Notes: generated by a model not told the origin, from the letters alone. A DNA stretch of 64,000 nucleotides from Paenibacillus rigui (GCF_002234615.1 NZ_NMQW01000039.1:62001-126000), one strand, 5' to 3'. Positions 25,314 through 35,137 are shown, numbered from the stretch's first letter. Numbers and translations: made by a program.

Positions 25314-26630
25314 CTAATCCATTTCATAGATCGAGCCGGATTTGCTCGCGAACAGCTCCGCATACACCTTCTCCGCATAAGCGTCGGTCATGCCGGAGAT
25401 GTAATCCGCCACAAAGCGCGGCCACGGCCACCTGCTCTTGTGAAGCTCGTAGTTCTCGATCCAATCGGGCGGAATGATCAGTCTGCCCGTATCCTGCTCA
25501 ATGAAGCTGGCCCACAGCCGCTGAATCATGATTTCGCTGCGCTTCTGGAGCCGCTGTACGCGAAAATCCTTAATTAGCGTAACCCAGGCCAGCTTTTTCA
25601 ATATTTCCATCGTTCGCAGCAAGTTCAAATCCTGCCGGCCGTCCCGGACGAATGTAACCCGCTTCCAGCTCTTGGCCGTATCCTCAATAATGCCTACCTG
25701 ATGGGCAAATAAACTGACCCAGCGGGCTTTGATCTCCCGGCGTGTACGCGACGCCTCTTTGTTGCACTCCGCATATATCGTTTCCCACTGCGTCAGGAAG
25801 GAAGCCAGTACCTCCTTCACCATCGCCTTCATGTCGACGCCGTCCCAATCCTCCGGTTCATAGCCGGGGTCGCTCACAATCTCTTGAATCAGGTTCAGCA
25901 ACAGACGTTCATCTTCAAAAAACGTCCGGTTCATTTGAATTTTGCCGGCCCGGATGCCATCCTCAATATCGTGGGTCGAATAAGCGATATCGTCGCACAA
26001 GTCCATCAGCTGAGCCTCTAGCGTCGAGCAGCCATCCGGCATTTGCCATTTGCGCCGCAGCTCTGCAATGTCCTCCCACTCCTTGGTGTACACACCCTTG
26101 ATCCGTCCCGCATCGTCCAGGCAATACGGATATTTATTGATACCGAGCAGCACGGCCGCTGTCAAATCCAATCCGCTCCCGCTGCCGGCCCGCTTCTCCA
26201 GAAACATGAGAATGCGGAAATTTTGCGCATTGCCTTCATAAGCCATACCGTGGTCCGCGCGGAGCAGGTGGTTCAGCACCTCCTCTCCCTTGTGACCGAA
26301 GGGAGGATGCCCCAAATCATGGGCCAGGGAAGCCGCTTCAACCACCTCGGGATCCATGATCAAGCCCGGATGCTCCTTGCGCGCAAGAAACGGATACGCT
26401 TTGTTCATCCGCCGCGCCACTTCTCTTGCAATCTGCGACACCTCGAGCGAATGCGTAAGACGGGTTCGGTAATAGTCGCCGGATCCGGCCCCGAACACCT
26501 GGGACTTTCCCTGCAGGCGGCGGAAAGCCGGCGATTGAATCAATCTCGCGTAGTCCTTCTCGTATTCGTCTCTTTCCTCACTCGATTTCGAGTGGGTCGT
26601 ATCGTTTAAACGTAATTTTCGTAAGTCCAT
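25314..26630 (-). CDS. dgt: dGTPase family deoxynucleotide triphosphohydrolase
   Basis: A 438-residue HD-domain enzyme that hydrolyses dNTPs to the nucleoside and triphosphate, cytoplasmic. Metal ligands: the first His in RTRLTHSLEVSQIAREV (about 60), the HD pair in SLAHDLGHPPFGHKG (104-105) and the later Asp in CDDIAYSTHDIEDG. The signature AFRRLQGKSQVF near residue 36 is typical of Dgt. Length matches the Bacillota type. ATG 26630 follows GAGGCGATCC. It is monocistronic. Confidence 0.93.
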   Translation of the reverse strand: MDLRKLRLNDTTHSKSSEERDEYEKDYARLIQSPAFRRLQGKSQVFGAGSGDYYRTRLTHSLEVSQIAREVARRMNKAYPFLARKEHPGLIMDPEVVEAASLAHDLGHPPFGHKGEEVLNHLLRADHGMAYEGNAQNFRILMFLEKRAGSGSGLDLTAAVLLGINKYPYCLDDAGRIKGVYTKEWEDIAELRRKWQMPDGCSTLEAQLMDLCDDIAYSTHDIEDGIRAGKIQMNRTFFEDERLLLNLIQEIVSDPGYEPEDWDGVDMKAMVKEVLASFLTQWETIYAECNKEASRTRREIKARWVSLFAHQVGIIEDTAKSWKRVTFVRDGRQDLNLLRTMEILKKLAWVTLIKDFRVQRLQKRSEIMIQRLWASFIEQDTGRLIIPPDWIENYELHKSRWPWPRFVADYISGMTDAYAEKVYAELFASKSGSIYEMD

Positions 26631-26833
26631 AAGGATCGCCTCGTCTCAAACAACCGTTTGTTGTTATATTCTATCATGCTGCGTTAGATAAGGTTACAAG
26701 AATCTTAAAAACGACGTCATACCGTGCGTCGCCGCCTTCGATTGTTAATGATTTTACCATTGAAATCACCCGTTTTGCAAAAAGGATTTTCCGTTTTCAT
26801 AGTGAAAGCGGTTGCCCATGCTGGGCGCACAAG

Positions 26834-26870
26834 AAAGGCCTGTCCCGCATAGCTATATACGGAACAGACC
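26834..26870 (-). terminator. Intrinsic terminator of the chemoreceptor gene
   Basis: On the minus strand GGTCTGTTCCG (26870-26860) pairs with CGGGACAGGCC (26847-26837), then TTTCTTG. Confidence 0.7.
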
Positions 26871-26881
26871 GGAAGGCTTTG

Positions 26882-28846
26882 TTAACACTTGAACCGTTCA
26901 ATTTTGGACTGCAGCTCCTCAGCCATGGCGGACAACGCCTGGGCGGAGGACGATATTTCCTCCATAGAAGCCTGCTGCTCCTGAGCAGCCGCGGAAATAT
27001 TCTCCGTATTCTCCACCGCCGACTCCGTGACCTCCGATACGGTTCGGATTGTCGCCCCCAGCTGGCGCGTTCCTTCGGTTATCTTCGCCGAGGACGCGGA
27101 GGCAACCTGCATTTGATCCGAAACCGCCGCAATTTGGTTGCGGATTTCCCCGAAGAGCGAGCCCATGCGGGACACGACTTCCTTGCCTTCTCCCACTTCC
27201 TTGGAAGCTGTCTTCATCGAGCTCACCGCCTGCGCGGAGATGGCTTGCATTTGAGAGATCAGCTCGTTAATTTCACTGGAGGAACGCGAGGTTTGCTCCG
27301 CCAGTTTTTTCACCTCTCCGGCTACGACGGCAAAGCCTTTGCCATGCTCCCCCGCCCTTGCCGCTTCGATCGATGCGTTCAGCGACAGCAGGTTGATTTG
27401 ATTCGCAATTTCGGTAATGTGCGCGATGATCAGGTTAATGCTGCTAGAGCGGCTCACCTGCTCCTGAATAATGCCGTCCAGCTCGTCTACCTTGGCTCCG
27501 ATCACATTCATCTGCCGGATCGCCGTTTCAAGCACATGAGCCCCTTCCTCCGAGAAGCTTCTCGCTTCATCGGCCCGGCCCGACGTATGCTGCACCAGAC
27601 CGGCGATCTGGGTCACTTCATCAATCATCGTATCGGTCACGTGCGAGCTCTCGCTGATACGATCCACCAGCTGCAAGGAACCGGAGGACATCTCCTGCGC
27701 CGATGTAGCGATCTGCTCCGTAGCCTGTGCATTTTGCTCCGCGCTGGCGCTAAGCTGCTCCGAGGAAGCCGCCAGCAAAGTCGAGGTTTCGCTGATTTCC
27801 TCGATCATCGTTTTGAGAGAGATCACCATGTCGTTGAAGCTGGCGCCGAGCTTGCCGATTTCATCGTTGGCTTGAATCTCCACCTGACTTCGCAAATCCC
27901 CCTGACTCAAAGCCGATGCCGAGACGATAAGCCGCTTCAGCGGGCGGTTAATGTTCCGGACAATCCAATAGATCAATCCCGCTCCAACGATAACGGCAAT
28001 GGTCAGCACAAGCAGAGTCACCTTATAGATCGGTGCGGACTTCTGCTCGATCTCCTGTGTCACCATCGTACCGACCAGCTTCCAGCCTGCCGTCGCATTC
28101 GTTGTGAAGACCGCGGTCTTGGTATCTTGCCCAAGCTTGTAGTCCAGCCTTCCGCTCTCCTGCTTGTAGAACAGCGGGTAGTGGTCGCCGACGGCATCGG
28201 CCCCCGCCTTTTGGGTCGGATGGACGAGAAACTTTTGCTTCCGGTCCAAAATATAAACGTAGCCTTTGTCGCCGATTTTAGTCGAGCTCACCATGTCGGA
28301 CAAAGCCGTCAAGCTGAGATTGACACTGACCACCCCTTGCTTATCGGGCAGCATCTTGGCTACGGAAATAACCATATTCCCGGAAGTCGCCGAGACGTAC
28401 GGGTCCGACACAATGACCTTGCCGGCCGCCTTCATACTGTCCTTGTACCAATCGCGTTCCCTTGGGTCATATTTCTGCGCACCGGGATCGGGCGATTTCA
28501 TCCAGGCTCCATTTTCGTTGCCGAGTACAAGCAGCTCCAGCTCCGGGTGGGTGGATGTAAAAGCATCCATCAGCTCGCGGGTACGCGGATTTTTCTCGTC
28601 GGCCGCCTTGCTTGTCATCTGCTTGGCAAGTCCCTCGACATTGCTTATTTCCGACTGCAGATATTGATCAATCGCCTCATTGGTCATTCGGACACTGTCC
28701 TCCGAAGATTGAAACAGCGAGCTCGTCATCTCGCTCTTTGCCGTCTGGTAGGCCAAAGCGCCGACAAAGAGACTGGGCAGCAGGAGTACCACGCTAAAGG
28801 ACAAGATCAGCTTGCTCTTGATGCTCATGTTTTTGAAAAAGGTCAT
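26882..28846 (-). CDS. Methyl-accepting chemotaxis protein, dCache type
   Basis: A 654-residue transmembrane chemoreceptor. Helix 1 (about 12-35) and helix 2 (about 275-298) flank an extracellular double-Cache sensor (signs: [27 protein letters not shown], and [17 protein letters not shown]). HAMP follows ([21 protein letters not shown]), then the cytoplasmic helical bundle with the conserved tip around [21 protein letters not shown] 28846 has AAGGAGCG 9 nt upstream. It is a single gene with its own terminator. dCache receptors usually bind amino acids or similar small molecules; the ligand is not predictable here. Confidence 0.95.
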   Translation of the reverse strand: MTFFKNMSIKSKLILSFSVVLLLPSLFVGALAYQTAKSEMTSSLFQSSEDSVRMTNEAIDQYLQSEISNVEGLAKQMTSKAADEKNPRTRELMDAFTSTHPELELLVLGNENGAWMKSPDPGAQKYDPRERDWYKDSMKAAGKVIVSDPYVSATSGNMVISVAKMLPDKQGVVSVNLSLTALSDMVSSTKIGDKGYVYILDRKQKFLVHPTQKAGADAVGDHYPLFYKQESGRLDYKLGQDTKTAVFTTNATAGWKLVGTMVTQEIEQKSAPIYKVTLLVLTIAVIVGAGLIYWIVRNINRPLKRLIVSASALSQGDLRSQVEIQANDEIGKLGASFNDMVISLKTMIEEISETSTLLAASSEQLSASAEQNAQATEQIATSAQEMSSGSLQLVDRISESSHVTDTMIDEVTQIAGLVQHTSGRADEARSFSEEGAHVLETAIRQMNVIGAKVDELDGIIQEQVSRSSSINLIIAHITEIANQINLLSLNASIEAARAGEHGKGFAVVAGEVKKLAEQTSRSSSEINELISQMQAISAQAVSSMKTASKEVGEGKEVVSRMGSLFGEIRNQIAAVSDQMQVASASSAKITEGTRQLGATIRTVSEVTESAVENTENISAAAQEQQASMEEISSSAQALSAMAEELQSKIERFKC

Positions 28847-29025
28847 AAGTGGTTTGCGCTCCTTCTATGGTGTCATTTCTTCATTATTCGACATAACCTG
28901 AACGGGATTTAATAGCTGCAGCCTTGGAAAAGATTAATTTTTTATTAAAAAACTTGAAATTACTGGAAATGAGCGCTTAAATTTAATTATTTAAACCGGG
29001 GTATTAACCGTTACCAAAAAAAGGG

Positions 29026-29053
29026 TTGCATCTTTCCTTGTTCCGGCTATAAT
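29026..29053 (+). promoter_or_regulatory. SigA-type promoter of the FadR-like gene
   Basis: TTGCAT (29026-29031) and TATAAT (29048-29053) are 16 nt apart, about 25 nt ahead of the start codon at 29079. Confidence 0.65.
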
Positions 29054-29078
29054 AAATCCATAGACAGGAGATGATCTG

Positions 29079-29792
29079 ATGAATTCTAAAATATCGTTCC
29101 AAACCGTCAACCGTCATCAACTCGTCGATGAAATTGTTCATCAGCTCCAGAAGAAAATATCCAATGAAGAAATTCAGCCCGGGGATAAAATCCCTACGGA
29201 GCCCGAGCTGATGGAGCAGTTCGGCGTCGGCCGGTCCACGATCCGAGAGGCGGTGCGCGTCTTGGTATCTGCCGGACTATTGGAGAAGAAACAAGGCTTC
29301 GGGACCTTTCTTAAGGCGAATCCCGTTATTCAAGAGCCTTTGGAGCAGCGGCTGCGGCGCGCTGAAATTTTGGAGGTCTATGAGGTTCGGCGCATGCTGG
29401 AGCTCGAGATTGCCCGATTAGCGTCCGAGCGGCGCGACGAGGAAGATTTGAAGCTGATGCGCCAGCATCTTGATGTCCGCCTCCAGGCATTGAAGCAGGG
29501 GAAGATGACTGACTATTTGAATGCAGACGTTCAATTTCACCTTGCCGTCGCTACAGCCAGCAAAAATACGGTCGTCATCGACCTGTACCGCACCTTCTCC
29601 ACCGTGCTGAGGGAAGCGCTCGACAAGCTCGTCAAGACCTCTGAGGTGCACCATCCCCATGTGGAAATGCACGAGGGCTTATACGAAGCAATTAAAAACC
29701 GCGATGCGGCGGCTGCCATTCACTGGACGACCGAAAATCTGGAAACGACCGTTGCCGAGCTTCGCCAGTCATTAGCCCAGGAGGACAAATAG
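29079..29792 (+). CDS. GntR-family regulator, FadR/FCD subgroup
   Basis: A 237-residue repressor or activator. The N-terminal winged helix is clear (IQPGDKIPTEPELMEQFGVGRSTIREAVRVLVSAGLLEKKQGFGTFL, about 37-82). The C-terminal all-helical FCD effector domain has the metal-binding Asp/His set (DVQFHLAVA, HHPHVEMHEGLYEAI). Such regulators respond to organic acids such as lactate, pyruvate or sugar acids. ATG 29079 follows AGGAGATGATC. It lies about 200 bp upstream of the Fsr-like transporter on the same strand, a possible target. Confidence 0.93.
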   Translation: MNSKISFQTVNRHQLVDEIVHQLQKKISNEEIQPGDKIPTEPELMEQFGVGRSTIREAVRVLVSAGLLEKKQGFGTFLKANPVIQEPLEQRLRRAEILEVYEVRRMLELEIARLASERRDEEDLKLMRQHLDVRLQALKQGKMTDYLNADVQFHLAVATASKNTVVIDLYRTFSTVLREALDKLVKTSEVHHPHVEMHEGLYEAIKNRDAAAAIHWTTENLETTVAELRQSLAQEDK

Positions 29793-29976
29793 TCTCCCGC
29801 TTCATTCGTTGTCTTGCAGAAATACCAAAACATACTTCCGGTTTTAGGACCTGCACTTCGGGTTCGCCATGGAAGAAGCCGTTGATTCCGGAGCAGCTGC
29901 TCATTCCTTGGCGTTTCCGTAACGTGCGGCTTTAAACGTCTGATGATATGCTGAATTCATAAGGAGTCGTATACCA

Positions 29977-29997
29977 TTGGACCCAAATACATTGTAA
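29977..29997 (+). other. Possible six-codon leader peptide
   Basis: TTG GAC CCA AAT ACA TTG TAA follows an AAGGAG site and ends 12 nt before the transporter start. It could be a translational leader, but such a short frame can occur by chance. The remaining 29793-29976 stretch holds nothing recognised. Confidence 0.2.
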
Positions 29998-30009
29998 GAG
30001 GTGATTCGT

Positions 30010-31266
30010 TTGAACCCATCATCAGCCCAACCACAGCCGCAGACCACAGTATTCTCCATTCTGTTCGCCATCAGCATTGTTCATCTGCTGAATGATGCCA
30101 TCCAATCGGTCGTACCGGCCATGTTCCCCATTATGCACGAGTCGCTGAAGCTCACGTTTGCCCAGATCGGCTGGATTGCATTTACGCTGAACATTACCGC
30201 TTCGGTGCTGCAGCCCTTGATCGGCCTGTACACGGATGCGAAGCCCAAGCCTTACATTCTTCCGATCGGTGTCTTGTTCTCCTTGCTGGGCATTATCGTA
30301 TTGGCCTACGCAGGCTCCTTCGTTCAAGTTCTTGCAGCGGTTACCCTTCTTGGCATCGGCTCCTCGGTGCTTCATCCCGAGTCCTCCAGGGTTGCCCATA
30401 TGGCTGCCGGGGCACGCAAGGGCCTGGCTCAGTCGATCTTTCAGGTCGGAGGCAATGTCGGGCAAGCCTTGGCCCCTATTTTAACGGCTCTCATCTTCGT
30501 GCCTCTGGGTCAATTCGGCTTGATCTGGTTTACGCTCGTCGCGGGTGCAGCCGTCGTCGTCCAGCTCTTTGTGGCCCGCTGGTACCGCGGACGACTGGTG
30601 TATCGGATCGGTAAGAACGCCGTGCGAAAGTCGGCCGCTTCCCCGCTGCCGAGACGCATCGTCGCTTACTCTATAGCGATTCTCGTCATGCTCTTATTTT
30701 CCAAATTTGTATATGTAGCAAGCATGACCGGCTTTTATGCGTTTTACTTGATCGAGCATTTCCAGCTCTCAACAGAACGAGCTCAATTGTTTGTCTTCGC
30801 CCTGCTTGTTGCGGGAATTGTCGGGACGTTCCTCGGGGGCCCGCTGGCGGACAGGTTCGGGCGGCGCAATATGATCTGGTTCTCGATCCTGGGAACCGCT
30901 CCTTTCTCACTGCTGCTGCCCTATGCCAATATGTTCTGGTCGGTCATTCTGTGCATCTGCATCGGCTTCATCCTGCTGTCCGGCTTCTCGGTCATCATCG
31001 TGTACGCCCAAGAGCTGCTGCCCGGCAAGGTCGGCACCGTTGCAGGCCTGTTCTTCGGCTTGGCCTTCGGCCTCGGAGGCATCGGATCGGCCGTGCTGGG
31101 AACCCTTGCAGACGCGACAAGCATTACGTTCGTTATTCGCCTCAGCGCCTTCCTGCCGCTGATCGGCTTGCTGGCGGCTTTTCTCCCGACCGACCGGACG
31201 CTGCAGCTGCATGACACGACTGTTAAGCATGGGGATGCCTCGGAGGCCGCATCGGCAAAGGCTTGA
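30010..31266 (+). CDS. MFS transporter, Fsr (fosmidomycin resistance)-like
   Basis: A 418-residue 12-helix major facilitator. The start FAISIVHLLNDAIQSVVPAMFP, the motif ALKLTF-like ESLKLTFAQIGWIAFTLNITAS and GIGSSVLHPESSRVAHMAAG are characteristic of the Fsr family of effluxers. Gly/Arg-rich motif A-like loops occur (GGPLADRFGRRNMIWF). I start at TTG 30010 after AGAGGTGA; a GTG at 30001 lies in that ribosome site. It is preceded on the same strand by a FadR-type regulator and followed by a bidirectional terminator. Substrate uncertain. Confidence 0.88.
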   Translation: MNPSSAQPQPQTTVFSILFAISIVHLLNDAIQSVVPAMFPIMHESLKLTFAQIGWIAFTLNITASVLQPLIGLYTDAKPKPYILPIGVLFSLLGIIVLAYAGSFVQVLAAVTLLGIGSSVLHPESSRVAHMAAGARKGLAQSIFQVGGNVGQALAPILTALIFVPLGQFGLIWFTLVAGAAVVVQLFVARWYRGRLVYRIGKNAVRKSAASPLPRRIVAYSIAILVMLLFSKFVYVASMTGFYAFYLIEHFQLSTERAQLFVFALLVAGIVGTFLGGPLADRFGRRNMIWFSILGTAPFSLLLPYANMFWSVILCICIGFILLSGFSVIIVYAQELLPGKVGTVAGLFFGLAFGLGGIGSAVLGTLADATSITFVIRLSAFLPLIGLLAAFLPTDRTLQLHDTTVKHGDASEAASAKA

Positions 31267-31306
31267 GAGAGCTCGTGGCGAAAAAATATTGGGTTAGGAA
31301 ACAACA

Positions 31307-31345
31307 AAAACGGAGGCTCCTTCGGATGAAGGACGCTTCCGTTTT
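31307..31345. terminator. Bidirectional terminator
   Basis: AAAACGGAGGC (31307-31317) pairs with GCTTCCGTTTT (31335-31345), with an inner TCCTTC/GAAGGA stem, between the convergent transporter and oxidoreductase genes. Confidence 0.85.
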
Positions 31346-31352
31346 CTGTTTT

Positions 31353-32327
31353 CTAGCTTATGTCGTGCAGCTTTAGGTCCACCACGGCCTTCAGCCGGCT
31401 GGACTCGTTCGCATAATGAACGATCGCTTGTGTTTTTAAATAATCCTTGGCACTCGTTTCGTTATCCCCGCCGTCCCGCAAACAGACAATAAACTCAGCC
31501 AGCGTATCCGATGGCGGCACATCGCCGAAATCATCCACCGTGCGGATCAGCGCACCCTCCTTGCTGTACACAAGCAAGCTTTTGCCTGCGACTTCAATAG
31601 CTCCCCCGGTGCCCTCGATACGCCAATTGCCGCCCCATTCGGTCTGCTTCCCGCGGGATGTAATGGAGCCTGTGTAGCTTACCGCAATCCCATCCTCCAT
31701 CTCCAGCCAGGCATACAAATTAATATCGGCCGGCTCCGCGCTCCAGCTACCGATAGGATTGAAGTTTCTTGCAAATACACGCGCCGCTTCCTTTCCGGTC
31801 AAATAGCGGACCATGTCCCAATGATGCACCGCAATGTCATCCAGCAGGCTGACCGTGTACTTTCTTTGCGTGTGGTGATACCTGTAAAAAGTAATATCCA
31901 CCGTCGTGATCCGCCCGATCGTCCCCACCTCCAGCAGCTCCTTCAGCTTGCGGACGTAGGCGAACCGCCGGTAATTTTCAGCAATCATGAAAGGAATGCC
32001 CTCACGGGCTGCCCGCTCTACAATCCGGATCGACTCCTCATAGTCAAAAGAGATCGGCTTCTCGCACAGCACCGGAATCCGACGGTCGAAGGCCAGCCCA
32101 TTCACTGCGGTATGGACGTGCGGGGGCGTCACATTGACAACAAAATCCGGCTGCTCCTTCTCCAATGCCTCGGCAAGCGATGTGTAGAAGGGATACGGAT
32201 CCCCCTCCATCTTGCTCTTCATCGAAGCATCCGGTTCCACAACGGCGATCTCCAGACCGCCGAATTGCTTCAGCCTTTTGTACCAGCTGAACCCGGCAAC
32301 ACCCAGACCTGCTAATAATGCTTTCAT
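31353..32327 (-). CDS. Gfo/Idh/MocA family oxidoreductase
   Basis: A 324-residue NAD(P)-dependent sugar or inositol dehydrogenase. The Rossmann start is KALLAGLGVAGFSWYKRLKQ; the catalytic region has VLCEKPISFDYEES (Lys of the EKP motif) and the downstream DDIAVHHWDMVRYLTGKEA with the His-Asp pair expected in the active site. It is cytoplasmic. It starts 4 nt after the stop of the GH95-like gene, so it is cotranscribed and probably acts on a product of that hydrolase. The precise substrate is unknown. Confidence 0.9.
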   Translation of the reverse strand: MKALLAGLGVAGFSWYKRLKQFGGLEIAVVEPDASMKSKMEGDPYPFYTSLAEALEKEQPDFVVNVTPPHVHTAVNGLAFDRRIPVLCEKPISFDYEESIRIVERAAREGIPFMIAENYRRFAYVRKLKELLEVGTIGRITTVDITFYRYHHTQRKYTVSLLDDIAVHHWDMVRYLTGKEAARVFARNFNPIGSWSAEPADINLYAWLEMEDGIAVSYTGSITSRGKQTEWGGNWRIEGTGGAIEVAGKSLLVYSKEGALIRTVDDFGDVPPSDTLAEFIVCLRDGGDNETSAKDYLKTQAIVHYANESSRLKAVVDLKLHDIS

Positions 32328-32331
32328 CGGC

Positions 32332-34605
32332 TTACTTCCTTTCTTCGCGGAAGGGGATTCCGTATAACCGCCACGGTTTATGCGCCCCGAAATAATTGCA
32401 CAAGCCCGGCTGCGCCTCTACAGGGGCGATCCGGAAGGAGCCTTCCGCCTTGTCATCCTGCAGCTGCGTTCCGGCACCGCTAACATATAAAATGACTTCC
32501 TCGCCCTGCTTCAGCTCCAGCTCGAGGACGCCCTCACCCAGGTCAAGGACGGAAACCGGATGCTCTGACGCTGCGAGAACGGTTTCACCTTCGTTCAAGC
32601 TCCAGTCCGTTTGCAGCCGGCAGGGCTCTCCGGCCAAGCTTTTGACACGGACAAATGCCGTTCGCCCCTCCTTGCGTGACGCACTGACCAGAAAAGCGCC
32701 TTCGGCCCGCAGATCGTGGAACACAGCTTCCTTCCACTCGCCGGGCATCGCGGGAAAGACACGGATCTTGTCCCCCCAGCTTTGCAGCAGCAGATCCTGA
32801 ATCGATTCCGCACAGGCCAGCGGTGACTCCATCACCGGACCGGCCTCGCGGTACATCGTATTCGGCTTGATCAAATGCAGGAAGCTCCGAATATATTGCA
32901 GAGCTTCATCCCCGAGCCCTATCGAGGCTGCGATGGAAGCCGCTCCAGTGAAGGTAAATCCGCGCATATCCCCTTCCATCCCCGTCCAATAGCGCAGCGA
33001 TTTGTGAATGAGCTCCTTCTCCTCCTGCCGCTCACCTGTTAGCAGGTGTAGGGGAAACACGGCGAGCAAATGGCTGAAATGCCGGTGGCCGAATTCGATC
33101 GGGGCGTCCTTACCGAGCATCAGACCATGGGTATTCTCCGGGTAAGGAGTAAGCCGCTCCAGCACCTGCGTCCACCGCCCAGCAAGAGGGTCCTGCAATG
33201 GAAGCCTGTCATGGATACGCAGCAGGGTCTCACAGCCCCAACGCAGCAGCGCCAGATCGTAATGGCAATCGGCCACGGTCATTTTCTTGAAGCTGCCGTA
33301 TTCCGGCGATACGGTCGGAGGCAGATGAAGCCTGCCGTCTTCCCCCTCCTCAAGCAGATGAATATGGTACTGCACCGCTCTGCGCAGCAGCGGAAGCAGC
33401 CCCTCACGAAGCATCGTCTCGTCCATCGTATGCCTGTACTGACGCCAATAATTGTGGCAAATCCACAGCAGGTTGCCTGTCTCGTCGTCCACCGGGCTCT
33501 GAAGATCATAGCTGCAGCTGCGGCCCAGTCCTGCGGAATCGTGGCGGAGCGCCTCAGGCACATTGCCGATCAGGTTGTCCCTGTTCGAATCCAGGGCACG
33601 GATCAGTGACTCCCCAAGCTCCAGCCGGTTGGAGGTATACACGGGAGAATAGCTCATCTGCACATTCATGTTGAACCATACGCCGGGCCAAGGCGTCGGG
33701 GCCATCCACGGTCCTTGATTATCTATGATGTGATGCTCCTTGCGTGTAGCCGAAGCGAGCTTATACATTTGAATCCAGTAAAAGCCCTCCAGCCGGGTAT
33801 CCGGCAGCGACACGAAGCTTTGCGGATAATAGGCATGCCACCAGCGGCGATGGGATTGCTCCAGCGTGTCCAGCCCCTCGGCGACCGATGCTTGAACAAG
33901 CTGCACCGCGGAAGCGGCAGCAGCTTCATTCGCTCCCGGCTGAACCGTTAAGTAAGCTATGCGCCGGGAGCCGGGACCTTCCTGCTCCTCCCACGCCGTC
34001 GTACAGCCATCCCCCATATCATAACGCTGAACGCCAACCCGAATGTTCCCCACTATCGACCGGTCCAGGACGATATTCGGAATATACTGGTTCAGATTGA
34101 TTCCGTCCGCATTTTTCAATATTGGATCTACCTCCGGCACAGCATACCATTGCAGCTTCACATTCCGCTCGCCCTCGGAAGGCTCCAGTTCTATGACCAG
34201 CACCGGCTTGTCACTATGGATAAAAGCCCGAAGCCTGATTTCCCCCTTCGTGGTAACCACATGAGCCTGAATTTCGGCGTTCCATAAATCAACCCGAATC
34301 GTCGTCGGCTGATATATCCAGCCTTCACATTCCAGATCGATCTCCCCGATCGGCACCCGCGGGCTGTATCCCTCTGTAGGGCGCTTCGCCGTAATATCCG
34401 TGCGGCCCAGAACGAACCGCAGCACATTCCGTTTCAGCCGATGCTCCTCCCCGTACATCATCGCCCCCATGAGACCGTTTCCAATAAAGGCCCCCTCATC
34501 CCACGTCATCGGACGCGTCGTCCAGCTCATATCATGACGGGCCAGAAATTCACTCCAATTTAATTCTTCCTTTAGCTTATCGGTACGCCTGGATTTGATC
34601 TGCAT
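32332..34605 (-). CDS. Glycoside hydrolase, GH95-like (alpha-fucosidase/galactosidase type)
   Basis: A 757-residue protein without a signal peptide. WDEGAFIGNGLMGAMMYG near residue 36 is the N-terminal beta-domain hallmark of GH95 enzymes; the (alpha/alpha)6 barrel follows with GPWMAPTPWPGVWFNMNVQ, NLLWICHNYWRQYRHT, PTVSPEYGSF and FGHRHFSHLLAVFPLHLL. Late residues ESIQDLLLQSWGDKIRVFPAMP match the family end. ATG 34605 has GAAGGAGGCGG upstream. It forms an operon with the oxidoreductase 4 nt downstream. It probably releases fucose, galactose or a related deoxysugar from plant oligosaccharides taken up by the cell. GH95-like relatives also include uncharacterised hydrolases. Confidence 0.82.
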   Translation of the reverse strand: MQIKSRRTDKLKEELNWSEFLARHDMSWTTRPMTWDEGAFIGNGLMGAMMYGEEHRLKRNVLRFVLGRTDITAKRPTEGYSPRVPIGEIDLECEGWIYQPTTIRVDLWNAEIQAHVVTTKGEIRLRAFIHSDKPVLVIELEPSEGERNVKLQWYAVPEVDPILKNADGINLNQYIPNIVLDRSIVGNIRVGVQRYDMGDGCTTAWEEQEGPGSRRIAYLTVQPGANEAAAASAVQLVQASVAEGLDTLEQSHRRWWHAYYPQSFVSLPDTRLEGFYWIQMYKLASATRKEHHIIDNQGPWMAPTPWPGVWFNMNVQMSYSPVYTSNRLELGESLIRALDSNRDNLIGNVPEALRHDSAGLGRSCSYDLQSPVDDETGNLLWICHNYWRQYRHTMDETMLREGLLPLLRRAVQYHIHLLEEGEDGRLHLPPTVSPEYGSFKKMTVADCHYDLALLRWGCETLLRIHDRLPLQDPLAGRWTQVLERLTPYPENTHGLMLGKDAPIEFGHRHFSHLLAVFPLHLLTGERQEEKELIHKSLRYWTGMEGDMRGFTFTGAASIAASIGLGDEALQYIRSFLHLIKPNTMYREAGPVMESPLACAESIQDLLLQSWGDKIRVFPAMPGEWKEAVFHDLRAEGAFLVSASRKEGRTAFVRVKSLAGEPCRLQTDWSLNEGETVLAASEHPVSVLDLGEGVLELELKQGEEVILYVSGAGTQLQDDKAEGSFRIAPVEAQPGLCNYFGAHKPWRLYGIPFREERK

Positions 34606-34827
34606 ACACTTGCCGCCTCCTTCATATCGTCCTTGGGTAAGCCGCCTGGCTGGAAGCTGACATCAACCCGCTTCTTTTCATTATAAAAAATAGACAGCTG
34701 CAAGCCCATGCTCAATGCTCATCTGTACTTGCATAATTCTCAGGTGAAGCTGCTTTTTTACACGAATCAGCAGCCTGTCCCCCTGCTTTTCCTTCAAGAG
34801 ACTGACCTTCTCCTTTCCCGGCAACGC
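34606..34827 (-). other. Gene-free stretch with a possible short decayed frame
   Basis: On the minus strand two short open stretches in different frames, joined near a six-T run, could together read KEKVSLLKEKQGDRLLIRV and then SIFYNEKKRVDVSFQPGG. They have no recognised family and no intact start-to-stop frame. This may be a broken small gene or chance. Nothing else is visible. Confidence 0.2.
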
Positions 34828-34858
34828 AAAAAAAGGCCACTCCCATTATGGAGTGGCC
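34828..34858 (-). terminator. Terminator of aspA, completed by a repeat end
   Basis: Reading minus, GGCCACTCC (34858-34850) pairs with GGAGTGGCC (34843-34835), followed by seven Ts. Part of the 5' arm (GTGGCC at 34853-34858) belongs to the inserted repeat, so the insertion rebuilt the hairpin. Confidence 0.75.
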
Positions 34859-35023
34859 ACTGAAAAAGTCACCGCTGCATGTACAGATCGTTCTTCCGAT
34901 CGCTGTTGTCCCTTGATTTTTTTAATTTCGACCCGCTTATAGCGGTCAACATCCGGGGACAAAGGCGAACGCTTACGCTTCTACAGAACGATTCCGTCCA
35001 CTCCGCCGTTTTTCAGTGGCCTC
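34853..35023. repeat. MITE-like palindromic element, copy 2
   Basis: A 171-bp relative of the 2802 element: left end GGCCACTGAAAAA at 34855, right end TTTTTCAGTGGCC ending 35021, with the same inner TTGTCCC/GGGACAA palindrome. Flanking duplications CATTATGGA (34844-34852) and CATTGTGGA (35024-35032) match at 8 of 9 bases, at the same 2-nt distance from GGCC as in the other copies. It lies in the terminator region of aspA. Confidence 0.85.
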
Positions 35024-35137
35024 CATTGTGGAGGTCCTTTGCTATTCAACTATTCACTTCGGGCAAAATATACCCGGTCCATCGGATACCGAGCCCCCGA
35101 TGGGCGTGGACATCCGACGCTTATTTCCCCAATCAGC

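Noticed and set aside
26879-28912. 677-codon plus-strand frame opposite the chemoreceptor gene
   Set aside because: The minus strand encodes a clear chemoreceptor with all its domains; the plus frame has no recognisable domain and shadow-like composition.
34606-34827. Possible broken small gene downstream of aspA
   Set aside because: The two fragments match no family I recognise and may be chance; listed only as a gene-free stretch.
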